DNA of 64,000 nt. Source: Prorocentrum cordatum. Its lineage: Eukaryota; Sar; Dinophyceae; Prorocentrales; Prorocentraceae. Within the stretch, counting starts at the first letter, position 1, and each line of letters opens with the position of its first letter. This document shows, piece by piece, positions 20,366 to 31,166 of this stretch. The stretch is from assembly GCA_963575745.1 (NCBI GenBank), contig CAUYUJ010010413.1, positions 196,647 to 260,646 on the forward strand, given 5' to 3'. The notes under the pieces were generated by a model. It was not told the DNA's origin. It saw only the letters and a list, made by a program, of their open reading frames with translations, and made no database searches. The position numbers and the translations under genes are program-made.

Positions 20366-21380
20366 CATATTTGCTAAGAACACTGTTTGGGGTCCACGAT
20401 GGTTAATACATGTGTCATAGGTGTTGGAATGGTGTTGTCCTCTTGAGGCCCTTCGTGGGAGGTTTGGAGGTCGGTTGGAGTCGCTTTGGAGTGGTCTTGG
20501 ACCTTGAACGTGTTTGAACCATGTTGAGATATGTTGAGCGATTTGGGTTTTTAGAGGCCATCGTAGGCTCTCTGGGGCCATTCTCGAGTCATCTTGGACG
20601 CTCCAACTCCTCGCGACACGCTCCGTCCAGCCCCAGGAGGAGAGGGTATGGGGGAGGGGGACTCCCTCCCCGAAAAGAACGGTGGTTAACAGACCGAGCT
20701 TGTTAGACCACTCAGGCCAAGAGGGCTGGTGGAATTATATCGTAAGCCCCCCTGACTTAAAATCCGCCGTGCGCTAGGCGAATTTACAAGGAAGGCGGAA
20801 ATTACCGCCCTACTTACCCATCTCCTTTGATGTCGATGTCCGACCTACTTTGCTGTCGTTGTTCACGCCATATTTTTGCGGAATTAACCGCCCTGTTTTT
20901 CTGAGGCGGGAATCTAGATCTCCGTTTTATTGTTTCGCATCGTTTGGGGCGCATTACCATCACCACTCTGAGTTGGATAATCAACCAACCTACGGCGGAT
21001 TTGGCCAGGAAATTTGGCGCTTGCCCCCGGCCATCTACTTGTGGTTCAGCTTCGGCCACCTAGATGCGGCCACATTGCCGCGCTTGTGGTGTCCCCCCTT
21101 CTCCTCAACCTCCTCCTCCTCTCTCTCCTCCTTCTCATCCTCCTCATCCTCCTCCTTCTCCTCGTCCGTTCATCGATTGTCACTGGCATTACCATCAGTT
21201 CAAACTGCGGCGGATCCGGAATCAGGGCCCACCGCCGTCTCTCTAGAGTCGTCAAGATCCGACTCGTTTTTTGCAATGCGATGTCAAGGCTTGCTCGCTT
21301 TGCCCTGCCTGCCGGAACTGCCTGGCAGGCGCACCTCCGTGAGGTCAGGTGTGATGTTCTTTGGGCCTGTTAGGACCAAA
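20366..21380. other. Unique-like spacer with AATT-centred palindromes
   Basis: 20440-20600 contains weak CTTGG-type repeats. 20790-20915 contains GGCGGAAATTACCGCC, GCGGAATTAACCGC and GGCGGGAATC words, three related palindromic motifs within 120 bp. A pyrimidine tract follows at 21100-21170. No gene is supported. Confidence 0.45.
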
Positions 21381-21389
21381 AGGCTGCAT

Positions 21390-21988
21390 CATCGTCCTCG
21401 TCGCCGTCGCTAAGCGGCCAGCCTACTCTGGGAGCGTCCAGGTCCGACGGGCGGCCCGCCAGCCTGAGATCGGCCTGCCCGGTCGTCGTCGTCGTCGTCG
21501 CCGTCGTCGCCGTCAGGCCCCCCCCCCCCCCCTCCGGAGGCGTCAAGGTCCGACGGGCGGCCCGCCAGCCGGAGATCAATCTGCCCGCGGGTCTCTTGGC
21601 GGGCGGGCCGGTCGAGCTGACGCCGGCGGGCCACCTCCCGGCGGACGTCGCCCGCGCTGTCGCGGCGGCGGCAGACCAGGGCTCCGCGCGCGGCTCGTAC
21701 GTCCCCCCGCAGGACCGCCCTCCTCCGCCCGTCTTCTCCTCTGTCCTCGTCCTCGCCCTCGCCTCGTCCTTCCCGCCCCTCCTCCTGCTCCTCCTCCCTG
21801 TGCCGCGCCTTCTCCTCCTCGTCTTCCTTCCTGTCCTCGTGTTCCTTGCTCCTCCCCCCTCCCCTCCGCTCCCTTGATCTCGCCTCGTCGTCGTCGCCGT
21901 CGTCGTCGTCGCCGTCGCCGTCGTTGTCGTCGTGGTCGTAATCGTCGTCGTCGTCGTCGTCGTCGCTGTCGCTGTCGTCGTGGTCGTG

Positions 21989-22069
<81 letters not shown>

Positions 22070-22298
22070 ATCGTTGCCGCCGCCGCCGCCAGTCGTCGTG
22101 TTCGTGATGGTCGTCGTCGTCGTCGGCGGCGGCGTCGTCGTCGTCGTATCCGCCGCCGTCGTCGCCGTCGCCGCCGCCGTCGTCGCCATCCTCGATGGAT
22201 TTGTCGGCGTCGTCGTAATCGTCGTCGTGGTCTTCGTCGTCGTCGCCGCCGCCGTCGCCGTCGCCGTCGCCGTCGTCGTCGTCGTCGTCCTCGTCGCG

Positions 22299-22330
<32 letters not shown>

Positions 22331-22345
22331 CGTCGTCGCTATCGT
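21390..22345. repeat. (GTC)n region with duplicated ~50-bp block
   Basis: A block with GGTCCGACGGGCGGCCCGCC and CAGCC(T/G)GAGATC occurs at about 21436-21481 and 21547-21592. From 21880 to 22345 the DNA is GTC/GCC/GTCGCC microsatellite with few interruptions. Between, 21590-21700 reads GLLAGGPVELTPAGHLP on the plus strand; it could be a small exon but has no family match. Confidence 0.7.
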
Positions 22346-22410
22346 CGTTGCTGGCGGCAGTATCGTCGCGGCCGCCCCGCGCGGGAGGAGGTCGCCGGCC
22401 CGCCGGCCCC

Positions 22411-22521
22411 GAGGCCGACCGCGAGGCCGACGCGGGCCTCGGTCGCGAGGCCTGCCCGGTCGCCGCGGAGGCCTTCGGGGCCGTGGAAATGCGGGCGACG
22501 AGCGGCCAGGGCATGAAGACG
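22411..22521 (+). other. Coding-like block 1 of a duplicated pair (Glu/Ala helix)
   Basis: This block reads EADREADAGLGREACPV, AAEAFGAVEM and SGQGMKT. It aligns almost codon by codon with 22972-23070 (AGLDREAGSF, AAEAVGAAEV, SGQGKRT). The shared heptad-like Glu/Ala pattern, retained at protein level between copies, favours plus-strand coding. The minus strand is also open (MPWPLVARIST..). Product unknown. Confidence 0.35.
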
Positions 22522-22971
22522 TGTGGTTACGCCGTGGTGTGGTGTCGTGTGGTTACGCGGGTGTTGTTTGCGATGTGCGTCGTTGGGGCTTGGGGTGCAC
22601 CACGTTGCTCTCGTCGGGTCTCGCAGGGGCGCGGCGGAGAACTCTGTCGAGGTCCTCGCCCGCCCACTGGGGTGCGCGTTGCAAACCACACCCTTTGCAA
22701 ACCACACCTTTCGGAGTCGCCGAAAAACGTAGGGTGGCGGTGGAGCAGGCCCCCCGATCGAAAGGACAATCAAGCCTGCACGGATGCTGTTGTGTGTTTG
22801 TGTGCCAGGCGCAGGCACCGTTCGCCCTCCAGGGGCTCCTTAGCCTGAATGGCACTGCGCAGAAGCATCGGCCGAGGGTCGCTCTGATGATGAAGGGCAG
22901 CAGACGGAGGGTGGCGGTGGAGCAGGTCCTGGCAGTGGTGGCCTACTCTCTCGCCACCCCTCTCTGCCGCC

Positions 22972-23070
22972 GAGGCCGCCGCGGGCCTCGACCGCGAGGC
23001 CGGCTCGTTCGCCGCGGAGGCCGTCGGGGCCGCGGAAGTCTGGGCGAAGAGCGGCCAGGGCAAGAGGACG
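22972..23070 (+). other. Coding-like block 2 of the duplicated pair
   Basis: Diverged copy of 22411-22521. Upstream of both are other shared words, including AGGGTGGCGGTGGAGCAGG at about 22731 and 22907, so the duplicated unit is larger than the block. It may be a duplicated exon or a repeat unit. Confidence 0.35.
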
Positions 23071-23107
23071 GGGGGGGGCAGTAGATCGGGGGCGGCCATG
23101 GGGGGGG

Positions 23108-23453
23108 GGGGCTGATGGCTCGGGGGTGGGGGACATCATGGCCCGGCCATGATGTCTCCCTGGGCGTCGTGCCCCCCTCTTCTTCTTCGAGTGCGTCGCC
23201 TGGTCTCCCCCTCGTCCGCACATGGGTGCCTCCAGCCATGCTCTGCGAAGCCGCCTCGTCGATGCCCCCCCCCTGGACTTCCTCGAGTGGGGCAGGCCCC
23301 GGTGGTGGTGGCCGCCTCCTCGCCCCGCCCCGCTCTCCCCTGCTGCTCCTGGCGGTGGCGGAGCGGGTGCGAGGAGAGGAAGGAAGCAGGGCAGAGCAGG
23401 CGGGGCGACGACGAGGGCGACGGCGACGACGCCGTGCACGGAACCCCATCAGC

Positions 23454-23506
<53 letters not shown>

Positions 23507-23516
23507 GTCGTCGTCT

Positions 23517-23572
<56 letters not shown>

Positions 23573-24440
23573 TTCATTTTGTCGGCTGCGGTGGCGGCGC
23601 TGGCGTTGGCATTGGCGTTGGCGTCGGCGTTGGCGGCGGCGGCGGCCCTCAGGCGGGGCCTCGGTAGGAGGACGGGGAAGAAGGGGGAGGGGGGGGGGAG
23701 GGGCGGGGCGAGGACAGGGGAAGAGAGGGGTGGGAGGAGAGGGCGAGGAGGAGTGAGGGAAGGGGGGGACGGACAGGGGGATGGGAGAGAGGTGGATGGC
23801 TGGGGTGGGGAAAGAGTAGTCGCGGGATCGCCATCAAGCAGGATATAGAGAAGTGGCGGACGTCTTCCCCTCTCCTCCTCCCTCTCCTCCTCCTCCTCCT
23901 CCTCCTTCTCCGTCTCCTTCTCCTTCTCCTTCTCCTTCTCCTTCTCCTTCTCCTTCTCCTTCTTCTTCTCCTTCTCCTCCTCCTTCTCCTTTTTCTCCTC
24001 CTCCTCCTCCTCCGATTCCTTCTTCTCCTCGCTCCTCGCGCCCCTACGCGATCCTCGCCTCTCGTTTCTTCCCCGCTTCTCCTTGCTCCTCGGCTCCCCC
24101 TCGCTCCTCCTCGCTCCTCTGCGCTTTTTGCCCTTCCCCCCCGCCCCCCCCCACCGCCACCCGCCTCCTGGGCTCCCGCTCGCTCCGCGCCCGTCCAGGT
24201 CCCGGACCCCGCCGTCGCCTCGGCGCTTCCGGTACGCGGCCGCCCTCAGCAGGCGAGCGGTGAGGAAGGAAATGCTAGTGTCAATGTGGTTCTTCCGCCT
24301 CCTGCCCCCTCCCCTTCGTCGTCGTCGTCGTCGTCCTCCTCCTCCTTCTCCTCCTCCGCCTCCTCGTCCTCGTCCTCCTCCCCCTCCTCCTCTTCATCAG
24401 CCTCCCCCTCCTCCTCCGCCTTCGCTTTCCCTTCTGTTAG
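23108..24440. repeat. (GTC)n at 23456-23575, CTC/TTC tracts at 23870-24010 and 24315-24425
   Basis: Simple repeats dominate. At about 23127-23155 the palindrome CATCATGGCCCGGCCATGATG occurs; a similar one is at about 44927-44945. The 23600-23860 stretch is G-rich without recognised coding content. Confidence 0.75.
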
Positions 24441-24479
24441 CCAGCATGAACCCCAAACAGTGTCTTCTAACATGCGATG

Positions 24480-24740
24480 TGTCGCAAACTACGTGGCGTC
24501 ATCTATTTGGTGCAAGCTATGTGATGCACCCAATGTGGTGCAAACTACGTGGTGCCACTTCTGTTGAAGAACTTTGATTTGTCACCCCCCCTGCTCGCGC
24601 AATCTTCACACCCACCCATCAGCTATCTGGTTTGCAAAGCCCATGCGGCGGCGACTGCGATGACTGCTTGGTGCTGGCCGGCGCATCGCTGCGGCCGCGC
24701 TGGCGCGCGCAAGCTCGCGCGCAGAGCGGCCAGCTAGTTT
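24480..24740 (-). repeat. Inverted partial copy of the 16.2-20.4 kb module, left part
   Basis: 24480-24560 is the reverse complement of the TTGCACCACATAG array. 24590-24740 is the reverse complement of the unit end (CACCCACC, TTTGCAAA, GCGCGCGCAAGCTCGCGCGC). The copy stops at 24740 and resumes at 28382 after an insertion. Confidence 0.75.
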
Positions 24741-25333
24741 TAAGTCGGGCCTGTCCCCCTACAGGGGGATTTTCGACGAAAAATAAAATTATCCTGGCAA
24801 AGCAACCTAACAGCGATGTGCAGGAGCATAGCTGGAAACATTGCCTGTGGTATTCATGTAAGAGCGCTGCTGTAGAATTCTGGTGTTCTCGCAGTCGCAT
24901 TCGGATTCGCAGTGGCAGTCGCAGTGGCAACATCAGCGGCAGTCGCAGTGGCACTGCCAGTAGTTGCAGTAGCAATAGCTACACTAGCAGCAGCAACAGC
25001 AGCAGCAGCAGTAATAGTAACAGTAGTAGTAGCAGTAGAAGTAGTAGTGATGGTAGTAGTGGTAACAGTGAAGTAGTAGTTGTAGTGTGTGGAGTGAACG
25101 AGTAGGAGTGATGGGAGCAGTGGTAGTAGCAGTAGAAACACTGCTTTCGATAACGGTATCTCCAAATGAGATCTTTGTATAAATGCATTGAGGTCTAAAC
25201 AAGACACTGCTATCAACGGATGTGATTCCAAACGAGACACTGCTATCAACGGGTTGAGCCTCAAACGACACACTTGCATCAATGAGTGTAGCTCCAAAAC
25301 AGGCACTCCCATGAATGGATTTAGTGTGATGTC

Positions 25334-25510
<177 letters not shown>

Positions 25511-26372
25511 TGGGCACGGACCCGTAAGACCTGAGTATCCACCGGGGTGCTCGGCGAAACCATTGATGATGATGATGTGATGATTGAGGAGGATGATGGG
25601 ATGATGACCGCGCTACTTGGATTTGTTCTGTCCGTCTTTCTCGGCCTCCAACCAAATCTTGGAAGACATCTCGCAAACGGAAGAGGAGCGCACTGAGGAG
25701 CGGCGTGTGAAGCGGACAGTCGGCAAAACTTGCAGGCTGAGAAGCACCGCAGAAACTCGGAGGCTGAGAAGCACCGCGGCCGCGCAGTCCTACTACTGCT
25801 GGAACTAGGATTACAAGTACGCACGCCGAGAAGCACCGTGGACGCGCGGGCTCGGATACTTCACCTGTCCCGCTTGTATTGCAGGAAATCGCGCCAATCC
25901 GGCGGCTGGCAAGTACCGAGGAGGCGCAGGCTGAGAAGCACCGCGCGAGTGCAGGCTGAGAAGCACTACGCGAGTGCAGGCCACGGCATTGCGTGTCACA
26001 TGAATGCAGGCTGAGAAGCACCACATTTTGTTTGCCAGAGATCACTCCCAGGTCACCTGATCCCGCAACAACAGCCACGGCGTAGCTGCCACAGGGGCCG
26101 CAGAGAGCAACGGCTCGGTCACCCAATTGGCCTGTCGGTGAATCACAATGCGCGTGTGGCTCCATGAGCCATTGTATCGCGCGTTGCGAGGCACCAGTGT
26201 GCTGTACGTGTTGCTGCCGTAGCAGAAGACGGCTCTGGGGCCCAGTGCGGCTTCCAGCGGACAACGTAGACCCTGTGGACGCCATTCCGGATGACGTCGC
26301 GCGCACCCTCGATCTGTGCCACCCATCGAAGCCAGTCAAACGCTGAGCCGTCGGTGATGTCAACAGCACGAC

Positions 26373-26664
26373 GTGGCTTACAGATGGCTCCGGGCATTCA
26401 AAATGTGGCCCGGGGATGGTGTTCTGGGAAGTCCAAGAGCACGAAGTGGCCTACAGTTGGCTCCGGGCATCCAAAATGTGGCCCGGGAATGGAGTTCTGG
26501 GAAGTCGAAGAGCACGAAGTGGCTTACAGTTGGCTCCGGGCATCCAAAATGTGGCCCGGGAATGGAGTTCTGGGAAGTCGAAGAGCACGAAGTGGCCTAC
26601 AGTTGGCTCCGGGCATTCAAAATGTGGCCCGGGCATGGAGTTCTGGGATGTCGAAGAGCGCGAA
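26373..26664. repeat. 73-bp minisatellite, four copies
   Basis: Copies start at 26373, 26446, 26519 and 26592 (GTGGC(C/T)TACAGTTGGCTCC.., GTGGCCCGGGAATGGAG, GTCGAAGAGCACGAA). A 73-bp period shifts frame each copy, so all three plus-strand frames stay open with the same peptides in rotation. This is not evidence for coding. Confidence 0.9.
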
Positions 26665-26829
26665 GTGTGTGACTGTTTGCTTAAAACGAGCCCGGCCCTC
26701 GCCTGTCCGGCTCCCGCCCAGACCCCCTGGGGAGTCATCAGGTGCTCTCTTTTGACCCCATTAGAAACCTATCAGTTTTCGCTGTTAGGTAAAATGCACA
26801 GAAAATAATCCAAAATCGTCCAATTATCC

Positions 26830-27365
26830 CGGCAAAGCAACCTAACAGCGATGTGTAGAAGCATAGCTGGAAACATTGCCTGTGGTATTCATGTAAGAGT
26901 GCTGTTGTAGAATTCTGGCGTTCTCGCAGTCGCATTCGGATTCGCAGTGGCAGTCGCAATGGCAACATCAGCGGCAGTCGCAGTGGCACTGCCAGTAGTT
27001 GCAGTAGCAATAACTACACTAGCAGCAGCAACAGCAGCAGCAGTAATAGTAACAGTAGTAGTAGCAATAGAAGTAGTAGTGATGGTAGTTGTGGTAACAG
27101 TGAAGTAGTAGTTGTAGTGTGTGGAGTGAACGAGTAGGAGTGATGGGAGCAGTGGTAGTAGCAGTAGAAACACTGCTTTCGATAACGGTATCTCCAAATC
27201 AGATCTTTGTATAAATTCACTGAGGTCTAAACAAGACACTACTAACAACGGATGTGGTTCCAAACGAGACACTGTTATCAACGGTTTGAGCTTCAAACGA
27301 CACACTTGCATCAATGACTGTAGCTCCAAAACAGGCACTCCCATTAATGGATTTAGTGTGATGTC

Positions 27366-27455
<90 letters not shown>

Positions 27456-28270
27456 TGGGCACGGACCCGTAAGACCTGAACCTCCACAGGGGTGCTCGGC
27501 GAAGCCGTTGATGATGATGATGTGATGATTGAGGAGGATGATGGGATGATGACCGCGCTACTTGGATTTGTTTTGTCCGTCTTTCTCTGCCTCCAACCAA
27601 ATCTTGGAAGACATCTCGCAAACGGAAGAGGAGCGCAGTCCTGGCATTAAGGTGTGCAGTAGGCGCTGCGCAGTTCCTTTGAAAGGAAATCTTCGAAAGC
27701 AGGGCTGTAGCCAAGAAGGATACGGGGACGATGATGACGATGAAGATGATGAGTCTTGGAAGTCCGGGAAGTGGAAGAGCACGAAGTGGCCTACAGTTGG
27801 CTCCGGCCATTCAAAATGTGGCCCGGGAGTGGAGTTCTGGGAAGTGGAAATGCACGAAGTGGCTTAGCTCCGGGCATTCAAACTGTGGCCCGGGAGTTGT
27901 GTTTTGGGAAGTCCAAGAGCACAAAGTGGCCTACAGTTGGCTCCGGGCATCCAAAATGTGGCCCGGGAATGGAGTTCTGGGAAGTCGAAGAGCACGAAGT
28001 GGCTTACAGTTGGCTCCGGGCATCCAAAATGTGGCCCGGGAATGGAGTTCTGGGAAGTCGAAGAGCACGAAGTGGCCCACAGTTGGCTCCGGGCATTCAA
28101 AATGTGGCCCGGGAATGGAGTTCTGGGAGGTCGAAGAGCACGAAGTGTGTGACTGTTTGCTTAAAGCGAGCCCGGCCCTCGCCTGTCCGGCTCCCGCCCA
28201 GACCCCCCTAGGGAGTCATCAGGTGCTCTCTTTTGACCCCATTAGAAACCTATCGGTCTTCGCTGTTAGG
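26830..28270 (+). repeat. Tandem unit 2 inside the nested insertion
   Basis: A close copy of unit 1, with offset 2035 bp at the left end. It has a shorter GTA tract (27366-27455) and lacks most of the 25690-26370 segment. It has five minisatellite copies (27786, 27859, 27926, 27999, 28072), the second being 67 bp. It ends with the inverted TCGCTGTTAGGT at about 28258. Confidence 0.8.
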
Positions 28271-28381
28271 TAAAAATAGTCTGGGGACTATTTTTAAATA
28301 TTTTCTGGCCATTTGGGGGGGCATTTTGGGGTATTTTTTTCCGTCGAAAATCCCCCTGTAGGGGGACAGGCCCGACCGAAA

Positions 28382-29045
28382 GCTAGTTTGGCGCAGCCGA
28401 CGCGGCCGCGGTGGGGCTGGCCGCGGGGGACTTGCCAGCGCGTCTCGCAGGCCGCGCCTGCGCCCGGGCACCTCCGTGCGAGGCGGCGGCTTGGGCGGGC
28501 GCGGCGTCGTGGTGATCACCACCTACCAAACCACCCCAACCCAACCCGAAGGCCTCAATTTGCCATCCATTTCCAGTGGGGGGGCGGTCGGGGAACATTG
28601 AAAAAAACACGTATGGAACCCATACCCCCCCCAACCCGAAATTCGGGTCTTCGGGTACGGTTGGGGTGGTCTGGTAGGTAGTCAGGTGACGTCGACGTCG
28701 GCGGGCACGACGGTGATGGTAGCCAGGATGGTGACGGTGGTGACCACGACGACGGCCAACGACGGCGCCAATGCTGGTCACGCCGGTGACGACGGTGGTG
28801 TCCACGCGTCGGTGGTGAAGGCTTCGGTCTGATTTCGATGTGCGCGCGCGGCCGACGCGCGCGGAGTGGCCCGCACGGCATTCTTTGACACGGGTCGTGC
28901 CCTCCAGCAAGCGCGCAAAGGCGTTCGAATGATTTACACATGCGCGCCCGAGAGGCCCGCGCGGTCTCATTTGACGAAAATGTTGGAAAACTTTTGGTGT
29001 TCCTAAGAATTCGCAAGAAGGCGCGCGCAGATTGTTTTAAGTTTC
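28382..29045 (-). repeat. Inverted copy of the 1.3-kb unit, right part
   Basis: Continues the repeat interrupted at 24740. Reverse complement contains GCGCGCGTCGGCCGCGCGC, GGAGGGCACGACCCGTG and ACGCC.TTGCGCGC..GCTG in the order found in 16.9-17.3 kb. It is interrupted again by a 169-bp element (28516-28684). Confidence 0.75.
28516..28684. mobile_element. 169-bp MITE with 5-bp target duplication
   Basis: Arms are TCACCACCTACCAAACC and, reverse-complemented, TGACTACCTACCAGACC, extending about 35 bp with mismatches (CCCCAAC..ACCCGAA). GGTGA flanks it at 28511-28515 and 28685-28689. It sits inside the inverted 1.3-kb repeat copy, which supports insertion. It encodes nothing. Confidence 0.65.
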
Positions 29046-29189
29046 TGAAGTGGCGGGGGGCGGCGGTGCCGGACCTTCTGGGACGGTATGATTACATATG
29101 GAAAGTGCAGGGTTGGGCAGAAAACATGTAAATTGCAGTGCCCCAAAGGGGGGGGTGCTAAGTCTCGCCTCGGGAAGGTGGTCGGTCGT

Positions 29190-29345
29190 GGCAATCTACG
29201 TGCGACGGGCGGAGACGAGGCGGCGGCGGGGCAGCGACGGCGACCACATAGCCGCCAGATCGACTCGCAGGCCCAGACGACGGGCTGCGACGAGGCGGCG
29301 ACGGGGCGGCGACGGCGACCACATGGCCGCCAGACCGACACGCAG
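29190..29345 (-). repeat. Inverted ~75-bp tandem repeat, two copies
   Basis: Reverse complement of the 15840-16045 array (for example GTCGGTCTGGCGGCCATG). Its position beyond the inverted 1.3-kb unit shows the whole module order is conserved and inverted. Confidence 0.8.
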
Positions 29346-29429
29346 GTCCAATTCCCGAGAAAACAGATCAGACCCACTAGTCGCAAACACTGTTCTGGGA
29401 CAGAATAGGTTCTCCCTGTCGCGCCCCCT

Positions 29430-29700
29430 AGACGTGTCGGTAGGGCGGGCCGGGCGTTTCGCTTGAGACTTCAATGATGGAGAGCGGGCCGGACCGCTCT
29501 AATGATGGAGGGCGGGCCGTCTTCAAAACGGAGCTCTCGCCGTGGCGCCGCGCGCATTCGTTTTTCAAGTTTGCAGCTGTTCAAAGGATGGAGGGTGGGC
29601 AAGTATCAAAGCGGAGCTTTCGCCTTAGCACCGCGCGCATTCGTATGAAACGTTTGCGGCAGTTTGAAGTATGTAGGGTGGTCCGTTTTTTTAATGGAGC
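29430..29700 (+). repeat. GATGGAGGGCGGGC repeat with leader motif
   Basis: A leader (GGGCGGGCCGGGCGTTTCGC..GAGACTTC) is followed by two or three ~90-bp units with GGATGGAGGG, CAAA.CGGAGCT.TCGCC and GCGCCGCGCGCATTCGT. The same arrangement is at about 58890-59250, inverted at 62255-62590, and its leader starts again at the window end (63969-64000). Confidence 0.7.
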
Positions 29701-29829
29701 TCTTGATGTAGCGCCCATCACATGGGTATCCAGAAGTTGCAACAGCTTCAAGAATAGATGGTGGTTTCTGTTCATATTGGGGCTCTGATTGCCGCTTACA
29801 GGTGCGCATGCTGGTAGGAATATGCCAGA

Positions 29830-30094
29830 CGACCCATGATTGGCATTAGTTCTTGTCTTGTCCTGTCAGCCTCCTCCTCTGTCTACTGCTGTTGCTCCTG
29901 CTTGCACTGTTTCTCCGCTTCTTCTTCGTTGTCGTCCTCTTGCGTTGTCGCCTCCTCCGCCCACCTCGCTTCCACCGTTCTTTCTCCTCCTCCTCCTCCT
30001 CCCCCTCTCCTCCCCCTCCTTCTCCCAATCCTTCTCCTCCTTCTCCTCCTTCTGCTCCTCCTCATGTTTTTTCGCAGCCGGCATTTTGAAGGGC
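29830..30094. other. Pyrimidine-rich tract, likely intron or spacer
   Basis: CTC/TCC-rich DNA without a gene. It may be the intron upstream of the coding fragment that follows. Confidence 0.35.
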
Positions 30095-30220
30095 TGAAGC
30101 CTACCGATGGTTCTTTGTTGATCGATGCGACACCGTTATTTCACAAGTTGGGTCAAAAATACCAGATCACCTGCTCGTCCTTCATCTCTGCCAAGCTCTT
30201 CCAGCCACTGGTAAACCAAG

Positions 30221-30585
30221 ATGGAATGTCGCGGACTGATCCCAGATCGGGGATGGTACACCAGCTACGTGTTCGGATTGATATGCCGGCTGACCTTCGG
30301 TGGAAGCTACCTGCCATTCAGGAACATCGTTAAGGGACGCGAGAAGTGGGCCACAGACATGAAGTTGGGAGTCAACGGCTTCAAATGTACGGTTCAAGTG
30401 GTAGGCTCGGATGACGTTCGGGTGCTCGTGGGCCAGATCGCGAACGCAAGGACGGGAGGCGCGCAGTATAATTACGATCCTAATGCCGAGAACTTTGATG
30501 ACAATTTCTTGTCATGCCGGCTGAGGTGTTCAACCGCGTCACGGAGCAGGCTGTATTCAACCAGACTGCCACGATGTCCGATTGA
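30221..30585 (+). CDS. Hypothetical protein fragment, one frame change
   Basis: Not recognised with confidence. About 30245-30510 encodes a mixed-composition stretch (GWYTSYVFGLICRLTF, SYLPFRNIVKGREKW, MKLGVNGFKCTVQVV, LVGQIANARTGGAQYNY). Between about 30500 and 30513 the protein-like reading moves back one base to MPAEVFNRVTEQAVF and NQTATMSD with TGA 30583-30585. This could be an indel or a tiny intron. An upstream exon may lie at 30100-30220. Coding is likely from composition and normal hydrophobic spacing. Confidence 0.45.
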
Positions 30586-30995
30586 CAGTTTTCTCGAAGG
30601 CAGCACCATCATGAGGTCCGACGAGTATCTGACACGAATGGGGGGATCTCTCTATACAGGGGCATGCTGTCTCAAGAGTGTCATGCTCCAGCTGCTGCGG
30701 GTGGGTGCTCAACATCGTTCTCTTCTGGGTTGCCTGCTGCTGCGCAGGTACCTGTTTCATGTCATGCATATTCGCCGCTCGGTGTTGATACTCGTTGTGC
30801 CCCGTCTTCCAGTGCCCTTATTGTTTTTGTGTTCACCACTTCCCCTCGTGCCCACACAATTCGGAAAGAACCATGCATCCCGTTCTCTAAGGAGACCTTG
30901 GCCATCTGTGTGGAGCAATCAACAGACTCTTATCCGGAGGTGTCGGGTTGTTTCTCAGTCGATCCCAATCTGATTTCGTGGGTTCCCAAGAAGAT

Positions 30996-31166
30996 ATGGC
31001 GGAGAAAGGGGATGCTGACGTGCTTATGCACGATATTGAAGCACATGTACGAGACAGGTCTGGTCTTTTTCTGGTGATCTTCCTAATGCTGGTGGCAGTA
31101 TTCTCGTTGTATCGTGCACTTTCCTGGCAAAGTCTGGGCACCATGAATACATGTGCATGTCGATGA
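30996..31166 (+). CDS. Short single-pass membrane protein fragment
   Basis: ATG 30996 gives MAEKGDADVLMHDIEAHVRD, then a clear transmembrane segment (GLFLVIFLMLVAVFSLY) and TGA 31164-31166. The acidic head followed by one helix suggests a small tail-anchored protein or an exon of a larger one. Upstream in frame the reading continues to about 30948 without an ATG. No family recognised. Confidence 0.4.
   Translation: MAEKGDADVLMHDIEAHVRDRSGLFLVIFLMLVAVFSLYRALSWQSLGTMNTCACR

Noticed and set aside
20620-20760. Possible small RNA gene in a unique-like, non-repetitive stretch
   Set aside because: No tRNA, 5S, U6 or spliced-leader motifs could be matched by eye; a covariance-model search would decide.
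26291-26808. Overlapping 99-154-codon frames in the 73-bp repeats
   Set aside because: All three frames are open only because the repeat unit lacks stops and has period 3n+1.
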